A stretch of DNA of 64,000 bases from contig CM060972.1 in NCBI GenBank assembly GCA_030765045.1, positions 55,752,971 to 55,816,970 of the forward strand, read 5' to 3'. Both the position numbers and the translations under genes were made by a program. Within the stretch, counting starts at the first letter, position 1, and every line of letters begins with the position of its first letter. The notes under the pieces were generated by a model that saw only the letters and a list, made by a program, of their open reading frames with translations, was not told the origin of the DNA and did not search any database. This DNA comes from Tenodera sinensis. Its lineage: Eukaryota; Arthropoda; Insecta; Mantodea; Mantidae. Positions 1-11,164 of the stretch are shown piece by piece.

Positions 1-410
1 ACAATTATAACCTTATCACTCATTTGAATCTGCCTGGGCTTCCATTCTTGAGACTTTAATCTATTCAGCTTTATTACGTCTTCCCCTTAACTATTGACTA
101 GAATCTCCTTTTGTTTCTTTCCATTATCAAATATATATTGACATAATTTCGGTTTAAAAGTTATATTAATAAAACTCTAAAAATAATATTTGAGGTTACA
201 AAACATGGCGAAAATTGTTGCATATAAAGAGTACTCTAGAGTAGGGGATTATCATCCTAGAAATTTTCGTCATGCATCATTGAAAGACGCTGAGCTAAAA
301 TAATTTTGAAAATAAGTTGGATACAACTTGAAACATGTCAGCTGTGGAAAATCTTGCAATATTACTAAGATAAGTGAAGCTTTTAGTTTCTAATTTGTTA
401 TTATTTTAGA
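1..410. other. AT-rich unassigned DNA
   Basis: No coding region, RNA gene or repeat is recognised here. The stretch ends where the first HE copy begins. Confidence 0.5.
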
Positions 411-1200
411 TTTTTACTTTCTCTACTAGTAAGTAGAGTATTGTATCCCACCCAAAAATTCGATGTCGAGATTTCACCGGAAATATGTTTTGAGACCTCC
501 TGAATCCAGAAACAGCATTTTTGGAGAAAGCTCCGCGTGTGTGTCAGTCTGTTGACAGCATAACTAAAAAACGAAAATTCGGTTAAAAACCAAGTTGGTA
601 TTTAAGTTTGATGTCAAGGATGCGACACGCAAATTTTGAAGAAAATAGTCCCACCCCAAACTACCCTTTATATGCAAACTTTTTCGAAAATTTTGATTTT
701 CTTAAAAATGGCTAACGATTTTGATTAAAATGTCATATGTTTGAGATATTTTTATGACAAATGAAATGTATATCTGAACTGTCTGGGTATTTACTCCACA
801 TGAGTTTTGTATAACTAGTAAACCATAAGTGATAGACAAAATCTTACTGTACAACAATATAGATCTTGCTAAAACACACCATTTATGTGCAGATAAATTT
901 TGTTGTAGAGTGAACCATTTCGGAGATATTCCTCGTTACTTTTGGAGAACTTACATTTGTGCCAGATGGAACATCGCTATTCATTTATGTTAACCGTGCA
1001 AAGAGAACGGAATTTGAAAACTTTAAAAGATTTGACTGTCACTCAAAGCCTACTGTATTACCATATTCTCCTTACACCTACAAGGAAATAAGCAATAAGA
1101 TAATTTCTGCAAATGTTTTTTCTGAAATAACACGAAGACGAAGAGATTATAAGAATTACTCTACAAGAGTAGAGAAAGTCATGTGACCGCAACACATCAG
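411..1200 (+). mobile_element. HE element copy 1, near full length
   Basis: Non-coding dispersed element, about 790 bp, read here in its presumed sense direction. It opens with TTTTTACTTTCTCTACT; a perfect 7-bp palindrome (CTCTACT at 421-427, AGTAGAG at 432-438) lies just inside. Near the other end the inverted copy AGTAGAGAAAGT is followed by a small hairpin (ATGTG, loop, CACAT) and the terminus CATCAG at about 1200. The interior matches the other HE copies block by block, including AT-rich blocks related to those copies. The short reading frame inside (959-1186) is not conserved as protein and is not called a gene. The layout resembles Helentron-associated non-autonomous elements, but a TIR-type MITE cannot be excluded. 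Confidence 0.75.
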
Positions 1201-1749
1201 TTTATTTATTTATTTTTATTTAGCAAACCTGAATACGTCTAACTTTCCTGCTTGCTGTTTGCACTGTAGAGGAAGTAAAATACTATTTTGAGTCTCAGAA
1301 CTCGTGCTTTGGGTGAAATCTTGTTAAAATTCAATACATCTTGGATAACCTATAGAGAAACTAAAGTAAGGTCTAAGAGTAAATTAGAAGGAGAGGTTTT
1401 TGACTTGTGTAATGCAGTTGCACGGCTAGATATGAAAAAGGAGGAAAATGAATAGGGAAGGAAGCACAAGCCGTGTTGTAAAGGTCAGCTCGAAGTGTGG
1501 GATTGCACCACACCACGCTCTGCGCGCACTATCTTTGTTTCTGCATATTCATGAATGCCCTCGGGTCGCGCTGCACCTTAAGGTCAAGCTCAAAAATTAA
1601 ACACAAAATTGAAGTAATTTACCACTCTGCTGTATACCAGAGAAGTGGGAAAAAAGGGAAACACCTTGATTACTCAGAAACCTTCTACTAGTTATCTATA
1701 GGAGTCCCTCAATGCCAACACACTGCTTCAAGAACTATCATATTGATGA
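1201..1749. other. unassigned DNA
   Basis: A short TTTA-rich stretch directly follows the HE terminus. The rest contains no recognisable gene or repeat. Confidence 0.4.
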
Positions 1750-3570
1750 TTTAATCACAGTTTCTTCTCCTTCCTTCTTCCTCACAAGCCTTAAGCCTAT
1801 AAACCTGTTCCGGAGCCAACTCGTCTTCCACCTCGTCCACTCCCATCCAGCACTTCTTCCTGTCAAGGATGGGTCACTGCTGTCCCTTTTTGGAGGGTAA
1901 TTGCATCCTTCCATATTCTTCTAGGTCGACCAGATCACGCTTCCCAATGGGTTGGTAAAAATATGCTTGCCTTGTTGGCCTATCAATGACACTCTTTTTA
2001 CACGATCCTACAGTTTGTAGTCTCCAATTGTACCATTACAATTCACGATTGTTCTTCCGATTATCTTTCTCAGTCTTTCAATATATTTCTCAGTTTCATT
2101 GTCCCTCATATATTTACTGTCACACACAATCACTCGACGACACATACCCACTCGCTGACAGGCTGGCCGATTCACTCACGTAAGTGAAACTAACTGTACA
2201 CGACGACTTAAGCCGAACACTCACATAAAATGACACCAAAATGACTGAACTGCTCACTGTCTGTCCAGTGGAGCCGGCGTCACGCAACCTCTGAGTTATT
2301 TCCATGTGCACGTGTGCAATGACTCAGCAAAGAAGTAGCCAGAAGTTTCTGATGTTATCGCTGTTCGATCACATACACACAGTCGCTAGCTATCCTGTAG
2401 CCTCGGACCTCCTTTATGTTTTGCCGCCATTATTACGACCACGCACACACATAGCCGATCGCCGTATCGAAGGTCACCCGGCTTCCTCTCTTCGGTGTAC
2501 TGTTGAACGACCCAATGACTCAATATTTAGTTTCTTCCTTATTTCGCTGCTTTTCTTTCTGTCTCTTATTATCTTTTCAACTGATCTGTGGAATCTCATT
2601 TCTGCCACTTCTATCCTTCTCCTGAACCCTCAAGGTCCATGTTTTACTGCCGTATAACAGTACAGGTTTTGAAACAACATTGTGAAATCTAATTTGCACA
2701 TTCTTTGTCACATTTCTCCCAAAATACTTCCTTAAATTCCATTTATCCTGTTATATTTCTGTATGTTTTCCTGTACACCTAAATTCTTAATTTACAATTT
2801 GTTATATAGTATCCTACCTATTTGAAAAAATTTCACCTATTTTACATTTTGCTCCTCTATCACTTATCTTTTCTCCTCGTTGCTTTACCGTCCATTGCCA
2901 TTATTTTTGTTTTGCTGCGGAAATTTCCATGTTATAATCTTTTGCTAAGGTCTTTGCCGGCCTTACTTTAAACTGCAATGTAAACAAAGAGCAAAATTCT
3001 ATTACTTTGCAGGCCGCTACGATTGGCAGTAATATGGCGCGATTTAACAATATGTTCTAGAATAATTCGTTCATCACCACTTAGTAATGGTTTTCCTTGG
3101 CGGTGCTTTGCGTACTTCTTGATCAAACTGCGTGTTACGTTCCTTCACTTCCTTATATGGCTGCATGCACGGTATTTTGGATCACATTAATAATACTGAA
3201 TTTGCATATTGATGTATTCCATTTATTCTTTGTATAAGATTTTCAAACTGTTATTGCAAATAATTCTTGTAGTTATTTTAAATTTAATGCTTTTTTGTAG
3301 GTTAGTTAACGGACTTTATTTTAATTCGAGACTTCTTCTATAATATCTCCATTTACTCTACTTTGTTCTTTCCCTATCAAAAACATGGATTTAATTTTCC
3401 CACCACAAATTTTCATATTATACTTTTTCCTATTTTATTTCAGTTACTTATCTTAACAGAAAATGAAGTGGAATTGAAAATAGGATCTGGTCATCTGCAA
3501 AACATGTAATGTGTATATTCCTATGTATAATTATCCCCTTTCGTTTAGTGGTGTTACCCCATTCTCCTAT
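1750..3570 (-). pseudogene. decayed L2/RTE-like LINE reverse transcriptase
   Basis: On the minus strand three blocks occur in the order expected of one LINE. Block one (about 3570-3370) gives a broken peptide around an ADDQ-type motif, followed by a sequence like YNMKICGGKIKSM. Block two (about 2965-2500) gives NMEISAAKTKIMAMDGK and then, after several stops and frame changes, pieces resembling the LLYG-TWTL segment of insect LINEs. Block three (about 1990-1750) gives QPIGKRDLVDLEEYGRM, like the C-terminal IGKRDxGRPRKRW segment. Every block carries stops or frameshifts, so no product is possible. The block at about 2000-2480 is not recognised and may be a later insertion. The YNMKI motif appears twice, so two overlapping copies are an alternative. 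Confidence 0.7.
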
Positions 3571-5664
3571 CACTTTATTTATGTATGGTTTCTACTACCC
3601 GTTATTTTCAATATAGTTTGTAATGCTTTATTAATTACAGTCGTATGCGAGTTGGTTAAGCATTTCAGAATCTAAGTCTGTGGGATTCAGAATGTTTAGA
3701 CTGGCTGATACGAATATTTCGAACATAGTTTCCAGAATCAAACCTTTATAGAGGAAGATAAAACCGAAGGGAAAGGTTCATGCAGTAGTTGAATTAGAAT
3801 TTATTGAATATCCTTCTATCACTGAACAGTCTTGACGTGTGCTCTTGTTATTCGTTAACAAATGTTTATAATTTTCTTGATATTTCTGTTGTTGTTGTAG
3901 TGTTTAACGCCCGCTTTTACTACTACGGCACCGCAGGCGGTGACACTGATGATACATGAAGATGGAGCACCGGTGGAATGAGATGGCGGGGGAAACCGGA
4001 ATTGATATTTCTCTTTTGTTTTTATTTTTGGGTGGCACTTGCATACCTCGTTAGTGGTGATTACTTAAAATGTAGGATTTTGGAAGAAACGCCCAAGCTG
4101 CACTGCTACAAAAGATGTTGGGATTACCAGGAATTCTGTTTGTTTCCTCAAACTGGTATCAGAAATCAGCGCGGAGCTCAGCAAGCCGTAGTTTATCCGT
4201 CACTACTTTGGTCGGCCGCTAAGGTAGGTGCAATTACCGCACTTTCAACAGCGTCATTCATTCCATGCAGAAGCACAAATTCAGTTTTAGACAAAGGCAA
4301 ATGTTCGTGCTGTGATTGGTTCATCAACTTTGTGAAAAGGGACCCAGGAATATGGAAAATCATGTGGTTTACCATGATGGCTTCATGGTCTATGTGAGTT
4401 CAAAACTCTCGGGAATATGGACGTCAGAAACTCGTGTATGTCTGAGGAACTTTGACACCGATAGGTGAGCGACGCATAACTTCAGATGGATTATTGCGTT
4501 CTGGAGCACTATTGTTTACAGTCCGAGAGTGGGTCGTGCACCGTTGAGTTCTAGACAACAATGTTGGATGTATGCAATCAAGGGTCTATTGAAGGGAAGC
4601 AGTTCACCTGAGGATAAACTACATGAATAGCACGTCTAGTATTTAACCTTTGCCCACGTCATATCATGTGACCTCAAGAGCACGTTCTCACTAGACATAT
4701 ACTGTATATGTGGAAACCATAGTAAATTCACTTTCCATTCTTTACTAAAGAAATCTTTGAATATTTATTTTGATCTGCTATGTTGTAAAAACGGCTTTGT
4801 CACTTATTGTCTTGAACTCGCGTATTTCCTTTGTTCTTTGTAACAAACTACTCTTTCCTGGTTTGTTTCTGATAACACAAATTGTTCACATAAGAATTTG
4901 GATCGCGTGCAACATTGTGCAAGCTTCTAGGAAAAGATATCTTCCTGATTCTCCGGATTATTTTTAAAATAGCTTGAAGAGCTTGTATCAGCATCTCGTC
5001 AGTGCAATATGACCATGAATTAGATATTTATGACTACATCGTTATGTTCATTTCATTTTCTTACATCACAGTTCATAACTTTGGAATTTATTAAGAATTC
5101 TAAATTAATGGGTTTCGTTTTTTGGATGTAAAATGTGACTTTACTGAACAGTTTTGCGTATTTTACATTTATCTCGTTAATTATGCGTTATTTATGCGCC
5201 TATACTTGTTTATATTAGAAAGATGATTGCAAAAGTATTTTCCCTTCAATTTTGCCTTACGGTTTAGTTGATTACGGACATAAATCTTTGTACATACTCC
5301 GGTAAATTGCTTCACTTCTGTTGTTCGCTTTATGCATGTAGCTAAAGAACCGCAAAGAGGAGTAACCTGGCAAAATAAAAGAGGAAGTTCGTTCCGATGG
5401 TTCGTCAAATTAACGCGTACACCACGTAGACATGCAGGCACTTTGGCTGATAGGGTTAGTATTGACAGATGCGATGTAATTAGTGCTAAATAAGTTGCGA
5501 CAAACGAAGCAGCACGACAGGACTGTAGCTTCGCTGGTGCTTTTTTATTCTCTTTTTAACACCGGATGCTTCTAAATTAGACTAACGAACTTTTAGATTG
5601 GAGTTTTAGAACTCTTAGATAAGCTGTACAGGAGTACTTGACTGACTACAATGAGGTGTGTTTT
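3571..5664. other. unassigned DNA with one unsupported reading frame
   Basis: Nothing recognised. A 139-codon frame at 3978-4397 (plus) has a hydrophobic N-terminal stretch (LIFLFCFYFWVALAYLV) that could read as a signal or membrane segment. It matches no family I know, lies in low-complexity surroundings and lacks supporting context. It is left uncalled. Confidence 0.4.
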
Positions 5665-5935
5665 AGCAGGAGGAGGGACGTTGCTAGAAGTGGAATGAAT
5701 ATTGCAATGTGAATTTAGAAAGGGGTGTAAACTTCTGACATCTGCAGTCGTGGACCATTAGACGTCACCGTGTTCTGTACTGTTGTCGCAGGAGAGAGCA
5801 GATGGTTTGAAGCATACGTTGCAGCAAAGTAGAAAAGATAGGAAACAACTGGTATTAATAACCAAAATGTCCATCTAATATTAATGCTGAATGCTTTAAT
5901 TACACAATTGGTCACAATAGGGTTAATCATTCTTA
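5665..5935 (+). repeat. repeat family D, copy 1
   Basis: This stretch is related to 26450-26690 in the same orientation. Both have a GTCAC core, then CTGGTRTTAATAAC followed by a TGTCC/CGTCC block, and end in the shared string ACACAATTGGTCACA. No coding potential is recognised and the class of the repeat is unknown. Confidence 0.5.
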
Positions 5936-6539
5936 AATAACGATATACACGATGTTAGGGTGTATGTGCACGTATTTGTATTGATAATTGAGGACAGTGT
6001 AATGAACAATATTACATCAATATTTGTTTCACTTGCGAATTAATAGCTTTACTTATATCATTATTATATTTGCAGATTGATTAGTAGACGTGGCACAGAA
6101 GACACGATGTAAAGTGGGCCGGTCTCATGATAACAAATGGTGTACTGAGTTCCAAAGCTTCCTCCAAACCAATTATCTGTCATTATCAATGGCAGTGGGT
6201 CCCGCAATGAAGAGTAGAGAAAAACGGAAAGTCTATCTCACAGACATTGTTCATTTTGCTGTGCAGTTAAGACCAGCAAAAGCATCGGTTAGTAAAGTTT
6301 CGAAGCGAAAAAAACAGCAACTAACACGCCGTATTAGTTACGTATTATCAAAATATCTGTACTTATATCTCTAACACCGTCAATGCAAGGTATTTATTAT
6401 TAGTGAATCATTGTGAATTACAAACACTTTTTTTTTTGTGTAAAACCTGGATGTATATTTGTTAGGGAAGAGACGGGAGTCTTTTAGCCTTCTATTGCAT
6501 GAACTATTTTGCTACATATGTAACTCTTCGTTTAATTCC
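5936..6539. other. unassigned AT-rich DNA
   Basis: A short frame at 6090-6374 resembles no known protein. No repeat is recognised. Confidence 0.35.
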
Positions 6540-7230
6540 TTAACCGGTTTAGGTATCCTTGTCAAAGGCACCCTAACGGATGTAAGGCTGGTGATGGCTA
6601 AAAGTAATGAGAACATTAAATATATACCTAATGAGGACGCCTTTGAAGTAGGAGGACTACGAGTAAATATGGATAAAACTAAATGTCTGTTAGTAGGAGG
6701 AAGTGGCTGAGATATCTCTCAGGTTTAAATATCTGGGATCGTTTACTGATGAGCCAGGGAGCTGTAAAGATGATGTAGACAGTGGTCTAGAACTAGCACG
6801 AAGAGCTACACGAATGTTGAATGGGGTTTTGTGGAGTAGGACCATGTTGAACTGTACAAAGAAAACGATTTTCCAACTGTGGTGGGAAGTACAAATTACC
6901 TATGAGGCGTGGACTTCGGCAGAGACAAAAAACTAAGATCTTGGCAGTGGAAATGGACGGAATAAAGCGTAGTGCTAGAATATCAAAATTAAAACGAAGG
7001 AGAAATTAAGAGTTGTAACAGATGATGGGCGTGGAGGAAACAGTGGTGGAGTGAATTGAAAGATGCGGTCCTCAATGGTATGGGCATGTTAGAAGAATGG
7101 ATAATAGGTGGTCCAAGACCTTTTTAGAATAGTCACTTCGTGAAAGAAGGAAGCAGGGCAGCCCAACAGCAACTTGGAGTGGACACATTCATAGAAATGG
7201 CTCATAGACATGATAAAATTAAATATAGGT
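6540..7230 (+). pseudogene. decayed LINE reverse transcriptase C-terminal region
   Basis: Two overlapping frames give VGGLRVNMDKTKCLLVGG and then SLRFKYLGSFTDEPGSCKDD with LARRATRMLNGVLWSRTML. These match the thumb and connection part of L2/RTE-like insect LINE polymerases (the FKYLGS motif). Downstream, in shifted frames, come AVEMDGIKRSARISKLKRRR, MGVEETVV and WYGHVRRMDN, then PTATWSGH, the usual order of the C-terminal domain in this family. Several frameshifts and stops separate these pieces, and everything upstream of the palm is missing, so this is a 5'-truncated dead copy. Confidence 0.8.
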
Positions 7231-7272
7231 ATACCTACCTAATGAGAATACTTCTGGATGTCCTTGAAGTGA

Positions 7273-7545
7273 AGTTATTTGTGTAAGTTTTGGATAACAC
7301 TTCTGTCAAGTGGAACATCGTTGTTCAATTCATTATATGTTAAAAGTGTAAAGAGAATGGAATTTGAAAGCTTTAAAAGATTTGACTATCGCTCAAAGCC
7401 TACTGTATTCCCATATTCCCTTGACTTACATGGAGATACACAATAAGATAATTTGTGCAAATGTTTATCTCAAACAACACGAAGAAGATAGAGGAGTATT
7501 GTTAGTACAAGAGTAGAGAAAGTCATGTGAGTGCAGCACATCAGA
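7273..7545 (+). mobile_element. HE element copy 2, hairpin-end fragment
   Basis: This matches the last third of HE. It ends with the inverted repeat AGTAGAGAAAGT, hairpin ATGTG/CACAT and terminus CATCAGA, followed by a T-run. The opposite end is missing. Confidence 0.7.
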
Positions 7546-8340
7546 TTTTTTTTATGTTTCATCTGAGAAAAAATGTTTCTCGCAAACATATTTGAGGGAA
7601 AGATTTCCAATATACTTTCCGTCAAGTTGGATAGAAGAATAAGATTTTATGACGGATACCTACGAATTGGTATAGGGCAGAGAAAAACACGTAAAAGGCG
7701 TCCCTCCCTCCCTCCCTCCCTCCCTCCCTCTGTCTCTCCTCTCCCTCTCTCTGTTTCTCGCCAGCGGTGGACCATAATGTTCTTCCAGCGAATATTTTGA
7801 GATTAGAGGCTTTATATAAGCCTGCTCGAGGTACTAAAACCTTTCTACCTAAGGTTTATAATCACCAGCAACGCTACCATTGTCATACTTAAATAAGCTC
7901 ATCTAGTTTGCAAAGCGGACGTGGAATATTAAAGTGGCTCCATTTTTCGACGTACCTACTGTATGATAAGGAAAAAGCAGCGTCAGGTAATTTTAACCAG
8001 ATGGTTGGTCTCTGTTTTGAAGCCGTGATGATGCACAGGAAGGGCTTGACTAAACCGGCAAAGCAGCATCACAAAGGCCTCTCGCTCGCTCGCTATCACT
8101 GCCATGACAGCAGTCTGAGATTAGCGCCGCGCTCAAAGCCTGCAATCATCACCCCTCTTTATATTGTTCTCATTCGCCAAACGTAAACATTAGATAAAGC
8201 ATCTTTTGTACAGTCCGCTTCAGATACCATTATATTTATTACCTGTCGCGCTAGCAAAAATAACTTGATTCGAAAATTGTCATCCTCATCTATTGGTGCA
8301 TTTGACACTGGCTTTCGTCTGTACTCTTCAAATAAAAAAA
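7546..8340. other. unassigned DNA with a TCCC microsatellite
   Basis: A (TCCC)n tract lies at about 7699-7735, followed by pyrimidine-rich sequence. No gene is recognised in the remainder. Confidence 0.5.
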
Positions 8341-8412
8341 GTCTGATGTGTTACACTCACATAAGTTTCTCTACTCTTGTACAAACTATTCTTAAAAACT
8401 CTTATTCCTATA

Positions 8413-8998
8413 TTTGTATTACAAAAAAAGGCTATTATTAGGTGGTCTAAGGTATAACGAATCATGTAAAAGCACTTTTATTCTGCTGAAGATCCTTACA
8501 TTACCAAGCTTGTTCATCTATAGAACCATTTTATACTTAGTTCAATTTAAATTCCCAACGAAAAACATGTCAGATGTTCACACATATAATACCAGGAATA
8601 ATCAATTACTAAATCTCCCCAGAACCAGATTACATTTATCAGAGAGGGTCCCTAGTTATATGGGAGCGAAGTTTTATAATGATTTTCCTAAAAATCTAAA
8701 ATCATATGAACATTATAATACCTTCAAAAATAGGATAAAAAATTATTTAATAATCAAAGCTTTTCACAGTATTGAAGAATACCTAAACTTAGATATTTTC
8801 TATGATGTTTTGATTATACTAATTGTACTTTTAACTTCTTATCTAATTATATTGTATATACTATGTAATTGCTAAATTCCTTTCTATTTATGTTTCCCAT
8901 GACATGGGCCCTTATAGGGTACCTTTTTATATCATCTTATGTATTGACTCATGATACGTTCAATTGTGTATTCCACTGTATTGAACTGAATGAATGAA
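8413..8998 (+). pseudogene. 5'-truncated LINE, C-terminal tail of reverse transcriptase
   Basis: The 153-codon frame (8414-8875) includes KRLLLGGLRYNESCKSTFIL, LKILTLPSLFIY, HTYNTRNNQLLNLPRTRL and KFYNDFPKNLK. These match the extreme C-terminal tail of CR1/Jockey-superfamily polymerases in insects (the YNTR and KLYNxLP motifs). The catalytic domain is missing, so this is a dead-on-arrival insertion although its remaining frame is open. It ends in an untranslated tail with GAAT repeats (8981-8998), typical of LINE 3' ends. It lies inside HE copy 3. Confidence 0.75.
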
Positions 8999-9227
8999 TA
9001 TCTTCATGTTAGTTGAGATAAACATCTGCAGAAATTATCTTATTGCTAATCATCTTGTAGATGCTTGGAGAATACGGGAGTACTATAGGTTTTGAGTGAC
9101 AGTCAAATCTTTTAAAGCTTTGAAGTTCAGTTCTCTTTGCACGGCCAAGAGCTAAAAAGTGAATAACGACCTTCCATTTGAGGGAAAAGAAATACATAAA
9201 TTGTGTTTTGATGAGAGTTACGTTTTT

Positions 9228-10039
9228 ACTTTCTCTACTGGTAAGAAGAGGAAGTAATGTGTTCCACCCAAAAATTCGATGTCGAGATTTCACCGCAAAT
9301 ATATGTTTTGAAACCCTCTGAACCCAAAGAAAGCATTTTCAGAAAAAGTTCCGTGTCTGTGTGTCTGCAGACAGCATAACTCAAAAAGGAATAATTGGTT
9401 AAAAACCAAAGTATTTCAAGGGTACGACACGAAGATTTTGAAGAAAATTGCTCCACCCTAAACTACCCTTCACATCGAAATTTTTTCGAAAATTGATTTT
9501 CCTGAAAATGGCTCTAACGATTTTTATTAACATGTCATATATTTAAGATTTTTTTATGTCAAATGAAATGTATATCTTCAATTTTCTGTCTATATCCCCT
9601 GTAGTCGTATTTACTCCCGACGACTCTTGCATAAGTGCTAAACCGTTAGAGATAGACCAAATCATACTATACAAAAAATGCAGATTCTGCTAAAATACAC
9701 AGTTTATGTCCGAATAAATTTTTTGTAGAGTGAACCATTTCGGAGATGTTCCCTGTTATGTGTGTAAGTCTCGGAAAACTTAAAAGCTTTTCTGAAATAG
9801 AACATCGTTGTTCATTTTATGTTAAGTGTGCAAAGAGAACAGAATTTCAAAGCTTTAAAATATGTGACTATCACACAAAGCCTAGTGTATTCTAATATTC
9901 CCCTTACACCTACAAGGAAATAAGGAGTAAGATAATTTGTAGAAATGTTTATCTCAACTAACATGAAGATAGAAGAAAAGAGTTTGTAACAATGGATAGT
10001 ACAAGAGCAGAGAAAGTCATGTGAGTGCAACACATCAGA
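9228..10039 (+). mobile_element. HE element copy 4, full length, nested
   Basis: Complete HE copy of about 812 bp. It begins ACTTTCTCTACTGG after TTTTT (9223-9227) and ends CACATCAGA before TTTTTT (10040-10045). The flanking sequence on both sides belongs to HE copy 3 in the opposite orientation, so the boundaries are unusually well fixed: the insertion lies within a T-run. No protein is encoded. Confidence 0.8.
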
Positions 10040-10371
10040 TTTTTTGTATAGTAAGGCTTGGTCTAACTCTATGCAAAAGTTACGAAGAATAAACAGGATT
10101 ACATTATCTATGGCCAGACATTTTTCTAAAACTGCTTTTGGTATTCAGAGGGGCTTAAAACATACTTTCGGTGAAATCTCGACAATTGGTCAAATGGAAT
10201 ATTCCCCCCACTTAGTATACGTAGTAGAGAAAGTAATAAGACAGAGCATCTAATGTGTTAAATTCATATAACTACTTCTACCCACTATCATTTAGCCACC
10301 ATATCTTGTATCTAATTAAATGTGGATCTAAAATTTTCTGGGAATGTTGTCAAAAGTTCTTTTCATTCATG

Positions 10372-10540
10372 TAGATATCGTTAAAGCAGTTTTTTTGAGC
10401 GAACCATTGCCGAGATATTGCTTGTTATTTTCCAAATTTTCCAGTACTCATGCTTTTCTCAAAATGGAAGTCATTTTTTTTATCTCTTGACCATCAAAAA
10501 AATGGAATTTCGAACTCATTATGTGGTGACCAGCTTTAAA
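10372..10540 (+). mobile_element. HE-related diverged fragment
   Basis: This shares blocks with the middle of HE and with the copy at 30595-31250, including a GATATCGTTAAAGCA block and GCCGAGATATTGCTTGTTA. Both ends are missing. Confidence 0.5.
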
Positions 10541-11164
10541 TGATGTCACTACCACTATCTCACTATCTAAATGAAAACTAGCAAAACAATGGCAGCAGAG
10601 CCAGTGTAACATGCTGTGTTAACCGAGTTGTAACGCAAGAAATCGGTTTTCTGTAATAGCCAGATTTGGCGAGTCACTCTCGGCCATTACATTTACCTAA
10701 ATCGGTGACCGATGTGTGAATCTGCAGAAAGGAATTAAAACTTAGAGGGGAGATAATACAGCACGTGTTTCTGTTTACATGTATATTGTACAAATATCTT
10801 GCATAAATATTTTATTTTACCAATGCAAAGCAGTGATATTAAATAAGACGTGGATGAAGTGTGTGCCATTTTGAAGCGGACAATACTAGTAATAGCACAG
10901 CAGTGTAAAAATGTCCAGAAACACAATTTCTGTAAGTGATGAGGAAAAACATTATTTTGTTACACGCGTTTATACACAGAGGGCTGCTAATAAAATAATC
11001 CAGTGAACTAGTATGGTCTTTATAAATTGAGTATGGAATACCGGTGCATGAAAACCAGTATTGGTATCCAAAAATAGCTCGAAAATGATCTCATCTACAC
11101 AGAAAATGTTAAGTAGTGTAAGGCTTTAACTATTCAATGCATTTTCGTAAATTTTAGTGAGTTA
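10541..11164. other. unassigned DNA
   Basis: No coding sequence or repeat is recognised between the HE fragment and the tail of the Jockey-type element. Confidence 0.4.

Larger units (their letters stand above)
8342..10237 (-). mobile_element. HE element copy 3, split by two later insertions
   Basis: A minus-strand HE copy survives in three pieces. The hairpin end is 8342-8412, the next part resumes at 8999-9227, and the remainder is 10040-10237, ending in GTAGTAGAGAAAGT. The first gap holds a truncated LINE (8413-8998) and the second holds a complete plus-strand HE copy (9228-10039). The split pieces join in register with intact copies such as 49454-50275. A small internal deletion is also present near 9190. 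Confidence 0.75.

Noticed and set aside
959..1186. Small protein inside HE copies (also seen reversed at 9009-9293 and 53059-53253)
   Set aside because: The frames are on different strands relative to the element and do not stay open across copies; the similarity is at DNA level.
3978..4397. 139-codon frame with hydrophobic N-terminus
   Set aside because: No recognisable family, no context and no sign of codon bias; chance length in this much DNA.
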